A stretch of DNA of 64,000 nt, taken from assembly GCF_030767025.1 (NCBI RefSeq), contig NZ_JASITE010000002.1, positions 372,001-436,000 of the forward strand. Direction: 5' to 3'. This document shows, piece after piece, positions 15,001-20,660 of this stretch. The notes under the pieces are model-generated. The model worked only from the letters and a program-made list of their open reading frames with translations. It was not told where the DNA came from and searched no databases. A program made the translations under genes and the position numbers. Position 1 is the first letter of the stretch, and each line of letters opens with the position of its first letter. Origin of the DNA: Nocardia sp. CC227C. Its GTDB lineage: Bacteria > Actinomycetota > Actinomycetes > Mycobacteriales > Mycobacteriaceae.

Positions 15001-16153
15001 GACCGGTGGACAGCAGATGCATGGTCGCGGCCGCGTTCCCGAATCGAATGCCGTTGTGGAACAGCATGATATTGACCACCGGGCCCAGGAAGCCGCGGTC
15101 CGCACCAGCCGCGCCGCGATCACGCGCCATATCCTCGTGCCGATACCGCTGATGCCGCAGCGCGTCGCGGATACCGGGGTCGACCTGGCCGACCAGATCC
15201 GCGATCGAATGACCGTCGTCGATATCGAAGTGCAGCGGTACCACATTCGAGACGTAGCCCGCCGACATCCGCAGCCCCGCGGTGGTGCGCGCGGTGACCG
15301 GAAGACTCAGGGTGACATCTCGGCGGCCGGTGACCGCGGCCGCGTAGGCGACCACCCCGGCGGTCAGCACGGCGGGCCGGGACGCGCCGAATCGCGCACG
15401 CGCCATGCCGAGTTCGGTGGTCGCAGTCGGATCGAGCAGCCCGCCCTCGATCAACCGGTCGCCGCCGACCGGGCCATGGCGGTCGCTGAGGCTGAACTCG
15501 GAGCCGATGGCGGCCAGGCGTTCACTCCAGAACTGCCGGTCCCGCTCGAACTGTTCGGACTCCCGGTAGTCGCGCTCGGACTCGTAGATCGAGTGCAGGT
15601 CCTTGGCCACGGCCGGGCTCGCCGTCGTGCCGCCGATCAGCGCGGTGTAGTGCTCGGCGATCCGGGTGACCAGCAGCATCGCGCCGTAGCCGTCGATGGC
15701 GATGTGATGCATCTTGGCGTACCACAGGAATTCGTCGTCGCCCACACGCAGCACGGCGGTCGAGAACAGCCGATCGCCCAGGATCGGGATCGGTACGGCC
15801 GCGTCGCGTCGCATCCACGACATCGCCGCCGCGCGCGGGTCGTCACAGGACCGGAAATCGTGCCGGGCGACGTCGACCGGACTGTCGGGACCGACCAACT
15901 GCCGAGGTGAGCCCGCCACCTCCACGATGCGCAGACGCAGGCTTTGCAAATCCCCAGCGCACAACCGCATGGCCTCTCCGAGGACGGAGGCGTCGAATTC
16001 GCCGTGGATTTCGACATACTGCGCCACGGTCAACGGCACATGCGGAGCGATGTGTTGTGCGTTCCAGATCCCAATCTGGGCCTCTGACAAGGGGAAAGAG
16101 AACGTGGTGTTCGATGCGTCACGACCTGCGGGCTCCGAGGCCAAGGCGGTCAT
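1..16153 (-). CDS. Non-ribosomal peptide synthetase, at least five C-A-T modules, truncated at window edge
   Basis: The frame is open from the ATG at 16153 to the left edge (about 5,384 residues), with GGAG seven bases upstream. The order is C-A-T five times, then the first ~100 residues of a sixth C. The T-domain serines are S1022, S2092, S3146, S4196 and S5251. Every complete C keeps HHxxxDG (HHIAIDG, HHIAADG, HHIAADG, HHIAMDG, HHIAADG). The first C is of the EntF-like N-terminal type; the others begin with the LCL-like SxAQxRLWF motif. No epimerase domain is present. Pocket residues read by aligning to GrsA are: A1 DFWNIGMVHK (the threonine code), A2 DLWHLILVSK (Ser-like frame, unassigned), A3 DALFIGAIAK, A4 DALFVGAVAK and A5 DALFVGGIMK (hydrophobic pockets, unassigned). 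The catalytic A10 lysine is present in all five. The gene lies downstream of the other NRPS genes but is separated from them by the sigK locus, so it probably has its own promoter. Release or tailoring domains lie outside the window. Confidence 0.97.
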   Translation of the reverse strand, partial: MTALASEPAGRDASNTTFSFPLSEAQIGIWNAQHIAPHVPLTVAQYVEIHGEFDASVLGEAMRLCAGDLQSLRLRIVEVAGSPRQLVGPDSPVDVARHDFRSCDDPRAAAMSWMRRDAAVPIPILGDRLFSTAVLRVGDDEFLWYAKMHHIAIDGYGAMLLVTRIAEHYTALIGGTTASPAVAKDLHSIYESERDYRESEQFERDRQFWSERLAAIGSEFSLSDRHGPVGGDRLIEGGLLDPTATTELGMARARFGASRPAVLTAGVVAYAAAVTGRRDVTLSLPVTARTTAGLRMSAGYVSNVVPLHFDIDDGHSIADLVGQVDPGIRDALRHQRYRHEDMARDRGAAGADRGFLGPVVNIMLFHNGIRFGNAAATMHLLSTGPVEDLSVNIYNGSGDGELHIDFIGNPERYTVDELRAHHTRFLAFLGDFLCAAPPTPLAELSVMGDAERRLVARDWALTPAVAADGVFTPDATLSDLFDTVVTAHGAAVAVTGDGFALTYRELDKRANRLARTLIRRGVGPETLVAVALPRSPELVVALLAVIKAGGGYLPVDPDYPPDRIAYMLSDARPTCVVTAGALGLPVPPELPVLDLDRRDAYEADSAPVAAADRLGSLTPGHIAYVIYTSGSTGRPKGVQIPHANVVTLLRNSVPAFGFDHRDVWTLFHSYAFDFSVWELWGPLLTGGTVVVVDYQTSRSPDAFLTLLRRARVTVLNQTPSAFHQLAEAERAEPVPPLALRYIIFGGEALDPRRLSDWYRRHDDSAPRLVNMYGITETTVHVTHRALDRDAAASGGGIGRALPGLGILLLDKRMRPAPLGVVGEIYVCGGQLARGYLGQPGLTAARFVADPFGPAGARLYRSGDLGRWTASGELEYLGRADEQVKLRGFRIELGEIEAAVLADARVRQAAVVLRRDSPDEPRIVAYVVPEADVALELSELRAGVAARLPEHMVPAAFVPLEAIPLTVNGKLDRRALPEPVAVTAAYRAPVSRAERATAAVLAEVLEVERVGLDDGFFALGGNSLSATRVAARLGAELGVAVPIRLVLEESTVGGLAERVSALRPEARDTRLAVRSRPAHIPLSPAQQRLWFINRFDQRAHTYNIPFAVRMCGELDVDAMRAAVADLIARHEPLRTVYPDGPDGPRQLVLPVETVTPTLDVREVPAAETDECLRAIARVGFDLTTQPGLRIELLRAAPHDHLLVVVIHHIAADGWSLAPLFADLSTAYAARLSGRDPDWAALPVQYADYSMWQSEALGDAADPDSAAAAELTYWRDQLADLPDELSLPYDRPRPAVQSYRGATVDVAVDAAVHAELLRLTRDTDTTPFMAVHAAFSVLLARMSGTADIAVGTPVAGRGERDLDGLIGMFVNTVVFRARLDPNESFRAFLTRQRTVDLAAFAHSRLPFERLVEELNPVRSTARHPLVQIGFSFQNLGAVAVEMPGLTVSGSAIETGVAQFDLQLVLTDHHDATGAPAGIDGHIVYATDLFDEATAADLGARFTRVLTDAVARPHLPVGDLDLLDTVERVRILHEWNATDHPLPARQTLASMFAAQAARTPAAVALVVDAGTDAEPLSLTYAEFSARVNRLARHLITLGVGPERRVALAVRRSTELIVGMYAVLVAGGAYIPVDPGQPAERLDRVLRVADPHLLLSTADDSAGLPPTSAPVVEIDALELSALPRYPVLDGERNAPLRPEHTAYIVFTSGSTGRPKGVAVPHRAVLNQLLWKQATFGLDSDDTVLLKTAATFDLSVWELYSAVLVGGRTVIAAPEGHRDPAYLRALIDAQRVSVLHLVPSMLTALLATSPAELPAMTRLVLAIGEALPAATAQRFRRVNPHIQLWNLYGPTEAAVSVTAHRVDDSDSATVAIGRPEWNTRVYVLDARLRPVPPGVVGELHLAGVQLAHGYVGTGALTAERFVPDPFAAPGERMYRTGDLAAWTPAGELEYHGRTDFQVKVRGFRIELGDIEAALLAQEGIAATVVVTRPDAAGGDRLVAYLAPAPGHTPDPEDVRARLSAVLPAYMVPAALVVLPALPMTATGKVDRAALPDPVFAPARFREPLTRVERLVAAVFAEALGADRIGLDDDFFARGGNSLLATKVAARLSRSLDAVVEVRALFDAPTVAGLAARLETVAGTGGRLALTVGPRSGRIPLSSAQRRLWFLNRYDVESGAYNIAVALRLSGRLAIPALESAVSDVVARHEVLRTVFPEDAEGPHQVVRAAAETPIARIASAPATADADAREFAAAGFDLTVDTPIRVGLLRLAPDEHLLVVVVHHIAADGWSLTPLAGDLAAAYRARLSGVAPEWPPLPVQYADFAVWQQNSLGSPDDPGSLAARQLNHWRERLAELPECLDLPTDRPRPPVASQRGDTVRTRLAAPVHAAVATVAHHRGVSVFMVLHAALAALLARLAATDDVAIGTPVAGRTDPRLDDLIGMFVGTLVLRTPVDTAAPFAALLDTVRDIDLDAFAHADLPFERLVEALAPVRSSAHHPLFQVMLSVHGEVADTVELPGLHTTATALDTGTARWDLQFTLVERRTAAGAPAGIEVELTYATDLFAPDSARRLVERYTALLTAATADPELPVGELPLLTVDETRTLAPAHGAAAAPVRTLAEIFTAAAAIDPARAAVRAGARELTYGELDRVSNRLARLLIAVGVGPESAVALAISRSVESLCALVAVAKAGAAFLPVDPTYPMPRKQHMLTDSAVGVGLTVTAHRGELPDGDVEWLVLDDPAVTDAQARLSDAPVTDADRVAPLRIGHAAYVIYTSGSTGNPKGVAVTHTGLANFTRTMAEQFGVESSARTLHFASPSFDASVLELLLAWGAGATVVVAPPELYGGDELAELLEREQISHAFLTPGALATIDARRWPLPGLRALIVGGDAVSAELVRRWGRDRTLFNAYGPTEATIAAVVSAALSPGERIVLGGPIRGAGLVVLDRRLRPVPLGVVGELYLSGAGLARGYRGRPGATATRFVADPCGGAGERMYRTGDLVRWTRGGELVFVGRADDQVKLRGFRVELGEISAVVAGFAGVRFAHTEIRDDDGGRARIVCYVLGDAVDPRAVRAHAAARLPAHMVPSAVIPLAAVPLSPSGKLDRRALPKPVWDADEPGRAPATPAEELVAAEMARILGRERVHADHAFFDLGGDSLSATLLVSRIAAAHGHRLAVRDVFEHPTPEGLARILDGAAGRAVAPRPRLRPGAAPARTPLSSAQQRLWFLNQLDTDSGVYNIPAALRLRGALDEAALRAALLDVITRHEILRTLYPQDEHGPHQVVIPAHDVPMPLTRLEVSPLEVEYDVEAFAEPGFDLTTELPLRAELMRSGDADFTLALTVHHIAMDGWSLTPLLADLMTAYTARRTGHAPEWSPLPVQFRDFAVWQAELLGDERDPDSVAGRQLRYWRSRLAGLPDCLELPIDRPRPAVATHRGAAVRLPVSAASHARLRAFARDHDVTEFMVLHAVVALLLARLGGGSDIAIGTAVAGRTEPELEELVGAFVGTLVLRTAVDHDRSFRELLREVRETDLGAFAHADLPFEQLVEALNPVRSTAYHPLFQVSLSVDDLVPAAPRLPELEVSILRVHLTVAKFDLQFAFGSPGDGGFELCLTYATDLFDEATAAGLGARLLRVLDAVTADPDVPVGVVDILTPEETRALSPVHGPESDILLTLPELFALAAADPDRVALVCEDRALTYRELDEWSNRLARLLIARGAGPATVVALGMARSVESVVATVAVAKTGAAYLPVDVRHPIERIQHMLTDSGARLGVTTAADQGHLPAEPAVAWLCVDAVPESGSDAPVTDSDRLRSVHVDDVAYVIYTSGSTGVPKGVAVPHRGLAGFAQEQRTRYGVESTSRTLHFASPSFDASVLELLLAWCAGATMVVAPADSYGGDDLATLLKGQAVTHAFLTPAALASIDAARWRLPALRCLVVGGEAVGGDLVTRWAAHRAMFNAYGPSEATVAPVISAALPTDQPVVLGRPIRGVAVAVLDTRLRPVPAGVAGELYVAGAGLARGYLERPGLTAERFVANPFATTPGERMYRTGDVVRWSASGDLVFVGRGDDQVKIRGFRIELGEISSVVSAIAGIGFAHTEVRYDRAGTPRLVVYVTTTRPVDVRVVRTHAAARLPGYMVPAAVIALDTVPLSPSGKLDRQALPEPDWDAVEGGRDPETPSEILVAAAMAEITGRERVCADHDFFELGGTSLTATRLVAQIATATGHRLGVRAVFEHPTPERLAQLVDERLAQGEPALPRLCRGPRPDRVPLSPAQQRLWFLNRFDADSGAYNIPMALRLHGAVDVAALGAALRDVVIRHEALRTVFPQDATGPHQVVLPVDELRFELPVVDCAAEELASRLCTLAVAGFDLATELPVRAELLRVDGDRLLAVVVHHIAADGGSIAPLAADLAAAYTARRRGQTPTWPELAVQYADFSIWQRELLGDEEDANSVAARQLNYWRDTLSGAPECLELPTDRPRPAVRDQHGAAVVARLDGSAHAALLRVARDHDASLFMVLHSVLAVLLARLSGTDDVVVGTPVSGRADARLHPLIGMFAGTLALRTPVDRATAFTDLLAAVRDRDLDAFAHSDIPFERLVEALDPRRSTAHHPLFQVMLSVHDALPGAPRLDDIEVTIEEIALDTAKFDLQFTFTETQTAQGDPDGIDIRLTYATDIFDAGTAERLAGRFLRLLAQVSRSPHKPVGDLDLLSVAERASLVPARGAPGPVAATLPELFAAATTDRDRIALIAPDGESRYGELDDRSNRVAHALIAHGVGPGDTVALALPRSAASVLATVSVTKTGAAFLPVDLRYPADRIRHMLADSGARLGVTGAAAGAELPPDITWLSLAELERFGSGEPVSDTDRVRSPGIDDIAYVIYTSGSTGRPKGVAVTHRGLAGFALEQRIRYGVESDSRTLHFASPSFDAAVLELLLAWGAGATMVIAPPEVYGGDELAALLDRERVTHAFITPAALASVDVDRWPLPALRCLVVGGEAVGAELVARWSPGRALHNGYGPTETTIMSAISEPLTDAAPVVLGRPIRGTAVAVLDQRLRPLPPGVAGDLYIAGDGLARGYRLRPGLTAQRFVANPYATVPGERMYRTGDAVRWTDEGELMFLGRGDDQVKIRGFRVELGEISAVMAQLDGIRFAHTEIRRDPTDTPAIVCYVVPDGEDAAADPARLREAAARRLPTHMVPAVFVPLASIPLSPNGKLDRRALSEPVWPTAAPGRAPRTPTEALVAGVMGEVLGRSDIGADQDFFDIGGNSLSATQLVARLAAVGGRQLAVRSVFDHPTPAELAVLLDDSGSGGRPVRPALTARERPVRVPLSSAQQRLWFLNRFEPGSGAYNIPIGLRLRGRLDIDALRLAVADVVARHEILRTVFPEDADGPHQVVLPPETP

Positions 16154-16395
16154 CAAAACACTCCAATCGCCGATAGAAACCGTGGACAATCTCCGGACAT
16201 GGCAGCAACTTCCCTGCAACGAGCTAGACAGGAAGTCGGACCGAACGGCCGGACGGATTGGTCGGTTCGCTGAAAGAATTGGCAACCACCACAATTCAGA
16301 CAAATACACAGCAGGCGTCGCGATTCGAACGGAACCGCGGCGCTACTCACCGAACGCGGTCGCCCGCCACCGCGACCGCGGCGCGGAAGGCGTCC

Positions 16396-17961
16396 TCAGC
16401 GCACCGTGATCACCCGGTTGTGCCAGCCGGTGGAACCGTCCGGGAAAGGTGGGGTGCGCTGTTCGGCCTGCTGCTCGCCGGTGCGGTCGGTGGCGCGCAC
16501 CCGCAGGGTGTGGGTGCCCGGGGTGGCGCTCCACTCCCAGGTCCACTGCCGCCAGGTGTCCACGGAATACTCGGCGGCGAGGGTGGCGGGCTGCCAAGGC
16601 TGGTTGTCGACCTGCACCTCGACGCTGTCGATACCGCGGCGCTGCGCCCAGGCGACGCCGGCGACCGTCACCGGTCCGGCGGGGACGGTCGCGAACGCCG
16701 CGGGGACGTCGATGCGGGAGGCGATCTTGATCGGGGCGCGGTCGGCCCAGCCGCGCTCGGTCCAGTAGGCCCGGGCGCGGTCGAAGCGCGTCACCTCGAG
16801 ATCCACCACCCACTTGGTGGCGGAGACGTAGCCGTACAGTCCCGGCACGATCAGGCGTGCGGGATAACCGTGGTCGATCGGCAGGGCCTCGCCGTTCATG
16901 CCGATCGCGAGCAAGGCGTCGCGGCCGTCCAGCACCGCCGCCAGCGGAGTTCCGGCCGTGAACCCGTCGATGCTGCGGGACAGCAGCATATCGGCGTCCG
17001 GCCGAACCCCGGCCTCGGCGAGCAGGTCGGCCAGGGGGTAGCCGAGCCAGCGGGCGGTGCCGACCAGTTCGCCCCCGACCTCGTTGGAGACGCAGGTGAG
17101 GGTGATGACACGCTCCACGGCAGGACGTCGCCGCAGCTCGTCGAAGTCGAATTCCACGGTGCGGTCGGTCATTCCGTGTATCCGCAGTCGCCAGTCGTCG
17201 CTGACCAGCGCGGGCAGTTGCAGCGCGGTGTCGACCCGGTAGAACCGGTCGTTGGGGGTGAGCAGCGTGGTGATGCCCGGAACGGGCAGGTCGGCCTCCG
17301 GTGGGATGGGCGGCGCGGCGCGGCGCACCGCGGGGAGTACGAATCGCGCCCGGTCGGCCACCACGTCCCGCAGGCGAGCGCCCAGCCAGCGGCCGGTCGC
17401 CGCCGCACCCGCCGCCACCGCGCCCGCCGCCACCGCACCGGCCAGGAAACGTCGCCGCGACAGCCCGTCGGATTCCCCGGCGCGGGGTGCCGCGGACGAG
17501 ACGAGCGCGCGCAGCACCAGAATTCCGGCGACGATCCCCACCAGCGTGGGCAGCGCGAACCACGGTGTGGCGGTGGGCCGTTGCACCGCCGCCACCACCG
17601 TGACGCCGCCCAGGAGGAGCAGCAGCGCGCTGCCGATGGGCCGTCGGCGTTCCAGCAGGCCCGCGATCGCCGCGCCGATGACCATCACCACGGCCATGGA
17701 GATGAACAGGGCCAGTTTGTCATTGCTGCCGAAGCGTCGAATAGCCTCTTCTTTCAAGGCGGTCGGGGTATTGTCGACCATGGTCGCGCCCAGAACGAAG
17801 AACGGCGAGGACGCCGGATCGATGAATACCGCGATGAGATGACCCACCCCGAGCACCGTCGCCGAGCCCAGTACCCCGGCCACCGCGGCCCTTCCCCTGC
17901 CGATCCGGCCGAGGGGTGAATTCCGTTGGGAGTCATCGGCGGAAGTGGGCGTTTTCGACAT
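16396..17961 (-). CDS. Membrane-anchored molybdopterin-dependent oxidoreductase (sulfite oxidase family)
   Basis: The protein has 521 residues; the start at 17961 is chosen because GAAGGAG lies just upstream. The N-terminal ~190 residues hold four predicted membrane segments. A double-arginine stretch (SRRRFLAGAV) followed by an Ala-rich hydrophobic segment comes next, resembling a Tat-type signal. The C-terminal ~330 residues are an oxidoreductase molybdopterin-binding domain. C290 in the motif LTCVSNEVGG fits the molybdenum-ligand cysteine of the sulfite oxidase family, and an Ig-like Mo-co dimerisation domain ends the protein. The active part is expected outside the membrane. The gene lies 25 bases downstream of the anti-sigma gene in the same direction, so it is probably part of the sigK operon. 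The substrate is unknown; oxidised methionine repair or an uncharacterised electron transfer role are both possible. Confidence 0.88.
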   Translation of the reverse strand: MSKTPTSADDSQRNSPLGRIGRGRAAVAGVLGSATVLGVGHLIAVFIDPASSPFFVLGATMVDNTPTALKEEAIRRFGSNDKLALFISMAVVMVIGAAIAGLLERRRPIGSALLLLLGGVTVVAAVQRPTATPWFALPTLVGIVAGILVLRALVSSAAPRAGESDGLSRRRFLAGAVAAGAVAAGAAATGRWLGARLRDVVADRARFVLPAVRRAAPPIPPEADLPVPGITTLLTPNDRFYRVDTALQLPALVSDDWRLRIHGMTDRTVEFDFDELRRRPAVERVITLTCVSNEVGGELVGTARWLGYPLADLLAEAGVRPDADMLLSRSIDGFTAGTPLAAVLDGRDALLAIGMNGEALPIDHGYPARLIVPGLYGYVSATKWVVDLEVTRFDRARAYWTERGWADRAPIKIASRIDVPAAFATVPAGPVTVAGVAWAQRRGIDSVEVQVDNQPWQPATLAAEYSVDTWRQWTWEWSATPGTHTLRVRATDRTGEQQAEQRTPPFPDGSTGWHNRVITVR

Positions 17962-17986
17962 GACGACTCCTTCGGATCGAGTCGGC

Positions 17987-18727
17987 TCAGGTGAGGTTGA
18001 GGCTGACCACCGGGGTGGTGGTCGGCTCAGGGGAGCCACCGGACGGTTCAACGGTGACGGCCAGGGTGTCGGCGAGCCGGAAGCCGGTGACCACCGGCAT
18101 GGTCGACAGTGCGTCCACGACGGCGGCCGACCGTGGTTCGCCGCCCAGCTCGACCAGCCAGATCTGATAGCAGCGGCCGACGGGCGGAACCGGCACGTCC
18201 CGGAGGTCGACCGCCGCGGCCCCCAACACGGCCGACGAGCGCACCAGCAGCTCACCGCCGCCGGTAATCGGAGCGGTGCGGGTCACCGCGTCCGGCTGCC
18301 GTTCGATCATCGCTGCCGTCACCTCACCGGAACCGGTCGGCTCCCAGGGGCGTTGGACGACGAAGCCGATGCCCGCGCCGAGGGCGATCACGAGGACGAC
18401 GGCAGCCGCGAACCAGTCCAGGCGGGAGAACGGCCCCAGGCCACCGTGTATCCGGAACCCCCCACCGGCGGCTCGGATGACACGGTCGAGCGCGCGCAGC
18501 AGCCGACCTTCCAATTCCGCCGGGGGAGGCACGGAGTCGACCGTGGTGAGATCGGCCAGGGTGTCGCGGAGGGCGACGACCGTGGCGTCGAATTCGGCGG
18601 CGGTGAATCGGTCCGCCCGTTCCCGGCGCGCTTCGATGGCCGCGCGTTCCGCATCGGACACGGCGTCGATCGCGTACGGGTAGGCGAGTTCGAGCAGGTC
18701 CAGGTCGGGCCGCTCGGTGGTGCTCAT
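17987..18727 (-). CDS. rskA: Anti-sigma factor, RskA family
   Basis: The protein has 246 residues. It starts at the ATG that overlaps the sigma factor stop (ATGA), which implies translational coupling. The cytoplasmic N-terminal part (about 1-100) carries the conserved ELAYPYAIDA segment seen in RskA-like proteins. One membrane helix follows (WFAAAVVLVIALGAGIGF), then an extracytoplasmic RskA domain ending in a region rich in Pro, Thr and Ser. In mycobacteria RskA holds SigK at the membrane until it is cut by regulated proteolysis. The adjacent sigma gene supports the same role here. The orthology to mycobacterial RskA is inferred from domain pattern and context. Confidence 0.87.
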   Translation of the reverse strand: MSTTERPDLDLLELAYPYAIDAVSDAERAAIEARRERADRFTAAEFDATVVALRDTLADLTTVDSVPPPAELEGRLLRALDRVIRAAGGGFRIHGGLGPFSRLDWFAAAVVLVIALGAGIGFVVQRPWEPTGSGEVTAAMIERQPDAVTRTAPITGGGELLVRSSAVLGAAAVDLRDVPVPPVGRCYQIWLVELGGEPRSAAVVDALSTMPVVTGFRLADTLAVTVEPSGGSPEPTTTPVVSLNLT

Positions 18728-19386
18728 CGCAGGTCGCCTCCTGTCAAGCAGGCCGCCAGGCGCTTGAGCCCGTCGCGGATACGGGTTTTCACGGTGGACA
18801 AGGGCATACCCAGGTGGTCGGCGACCTCCGAATAGGTGCGGCCGCTGTAATAGGCCAGCGCGAGGGTTTCCCGCTGCAACGGTGTGAGTGTCTCCAGGCA
18901 CCCGCGAACGGCCCCCTCGTCGAGACTCTGCTCCACGGCTTCCAGCACGACGTCGTGGTCACGACCCAGATGCAGATGGCCGTAGGCGGTTTCGCGCCCG
19001 GTCGCCGACCGCTCCGTGCGGATGCGGTCGACGGCCCGGCGGTGGGTCAGCATCATCAGCCATCCCATCGGACTGGCCATCCGCTCGTCGTAGCGCCCCG
19101 CCAGCGACCACGCCTGGAGGTACACCTCCTGGGTGATCTCCTCGGCGGTGGCCCGGTTGCGCAGCATGCGCAGCGCCAAGCCGTAGACCCGGTGGTTCGT
19201 CAGGCGGTACAGATCGGTGAATGCCGCACGGTCGCCGCCTCCCACCGCCGCCAGCAGCCCGATGAGACGTTCGGCGAGTTCCCTGTCCCGTTCCGGGCGG
19301 TCGGCAGGACAGGACGGCCGCGCCGCCGCGGTCTGCTCGAGATCACGGAACAGTGGAACAACCGTCGAATGCTCGTCGTCGGTCAT
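18724..19386 (-). CDS. sigK: ECF-type RNA polymerase sigma factor, SigK-like
   Basis: The protein has 220 residues from the ATG at 19386. A longer frame reaches 19491, but its extra residues are low-complexity and unlike sigma factors. Region 2 is visible as DLYRLTNHRVYGLALRML with the ITQEVYLQAW motif; region 4 has LTPLQRETLALAYYSG and the recognition-helix stretch HLGMPLSTVKTRIRDGLK. The layout matches mycobacterial SigK: the anti-sigma gene directly downstream with a 4-base overlap and a fasciclin lipoprotein gene upstream on the same strand. In mycobacteria SigK controls the fasciclin antigens MPT70/MPT83, so the fasciclin gene is a likely target. No certain SigK promoter was found by eye. 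Confidence 0.9.
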   Translation of the reverse strand: MTDDEHSTVVPLFRDLEQTAAARPSCPADRPERDRELAERLIGLLAAVGGGDRAAFTDLYRLTNHRVYGLALRMLRNRATAEEITQEVYLQAWSLAGRYDERMASPMGWLMMLTHRRAVDRIRTERSATGRETAYGHLHLGRDHDVVLEAVEQSLDEGAVRGCLETLTPLQRETLALAYYSGRTYSEVADHLGMPLSTVKTRIRDGLKRLAACLTGGDLR

Positions 19387-19510
19387 GCCGGTACCTGCGG
19401 TATTCCGCCGGACTCGGCCGGGTCGAACGGGATTCGCGGCGTCGGCATCAGCCTCTCGCTTCCTGGCGGCGTGGTAGACGGGAGCGACCATGGCGTATCG
19501 GACTGTTCGC

Positions 19511-20155
19511 TCAGGCGGGCGGCATCAGCACGGTGTCGATCATGTAGACCGTCGCATTGGCGGTCTTGACCCCACCGCACACGACCGAGGCATCACCGAC
19601 CTCGATGTCGTCGCCATCGCGGGTGACCGTGACCGACCCGCCCTCGACGGTCTGATGCGTTCCGGCGATCTTGTCGGGCGCGATCTGGCCGGGCACCACG
19701 TGGTAGGTGAGGATCTTGGTCAGCGTCGCCGAATCGGTCTTCAGACCGTCCACGGTCTCGCTCGGGATCTTGGCGAAGGCCGAATCGACCGGTGCGAAGA
19801 CGGTGAACTGCCCGCCGTTCAGGGTGTCGACCAGATTCACCTCCGGGTTGAGCTGGCCGGATACCGCCGCCACCAGGGTGGTCAGCATCGGGTTGTTGGA
19901 GGCGGCGACCGCCACCGGATCCTGTGCCATGCCGCTCACCGAACCGGCGCCGGTGGGCACCTGCTCGGCGTACTCCGCACACCCGGGCCCGACCAGATCC
20001 GAGGCCGCGTCGGCGGTGGTCGTCGCGGCCGCCGTCGTGGTGGTCGGCGAGGTCGCGGCGGTCGAATCGGACTGGTCATCGGAGCACCCGGTCGCGACGG
20101 CGGTGGCGGTGGCCAGGGCGACGGCCACCGCGAGGGTGCGCTGCGACATCTTCAT
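19511..20155 (-). CDS. Fasciclin-domain lipoprotein (MPT83/MPT70-like)
   Basis: The protein has 214 residues from the ATG at 20155. Another ATG lies at 20161, but the purine stretch GAAAGAAG is better spaced for 20155. It has a signal peptide ending in a lipobox-like ATGC, then a Ser/Thr/Ala-rich linker and one FAS1 domain, with the typical segments [26 protein letters not shown] and LTYHVVPG and a final [10 protein letters not shown]. It is expected at the cell surface, anchored by lipid, with an adhesion-like role. It lies 124 bases upstream of sigK on the same strand, as expected for a SigK-regulated surface antigen. Confidence 0.9.
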   Translation of the reverse strand: MKMSQRTLAVAVALATATAVATGCSDDQSDSTAATSPTTTTAAATTTADAASDLVGPGCAEYAEQVPTGAGSVSGMAQDPVAVAASNNPMLTTLVAAVSGQLNPEVNLVDTLNGGQFTVFAPVDSAFAKIPSETVDGLKTDSATLTKILTYHVVPGQIAPDKIAGTHQTVEGGSVTVTRDGDDIEVGDASVVCGGVKTANATVYMIDTVLMPPA

Positions 20156-20660
20156 GATCATCTTCTTTCGTCGTGCGGTGCGCTTGCGCGGCCGCGGAAT
20201 TCGGACGGGAGGGACTTCGGCCAGACATGCCGGTCGGATTGGTGTCCTTCCCGCTCGGTCCTTCGCCGGGGTCACCGGCCGCGGGTCGGGGGGCGGCAGC
20301 GACCGGTGACGTCCAACCGCGGGGTGCTGAGACCCCGAGTACTCATGACCGTCCACGAGTACCGAGAGGACTTCGCCCAGCTCCCACTCACGGTTTGGTG
20401 CCCGAGAAGATTTCTTCGGGTGGCCGCCGAATCGGACAAAGGTCCGAGCGCACACCAAACCGCGGCGGCGAGCGCGCCGAAATCGAGATAGACGCGGACG
20501 ACGCACCGCTGCCGTGTGCAGCCGCCGGATCGCGCCCCGCCCCGCGCCGCCTGCCCGCTACCCCGCGCGCAACCCGTCGCTCGCCAGCAGTCGACGGTGA
20601 AACCCCGCATCCGTGACGGGCTCGAGCGCCCGCGGAACTGTTCGACAGGATCGGTGACCG
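20156..20660. promoter_or_regulatory. Divergent intergenic region between fasciclin gene and second RskA-like gene
   Basis: About 500 bases separate two divergent genes, so promoters for both are expected here. No convincing ORF is seen on either strand. An imperfect inverted repeat with arms CCCGA and TCGGG spans 20401-20420. A CCGAAT hexamer (a possible SigK -10) lies on the minus strand upstream of the fasciclin gene, but no matching -35 element was found at normal spacing. Confidence 0.4.

Noticed and set aside
16154..16395. IdeR-type iron box or siderophore signature near the NRPS promoters
   Set aside because: No TTAGGTTAGGCTAACC-like sequence was seen in the NRPS upstream regions, and no siderophore-specific enzyme is present.
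20161..20260. SigK promoter upstream of the fasciclin gene
   Set aside because: A CCGAAT hexamer is present but no CCATCC-like element at proper spacing could be found by eye.
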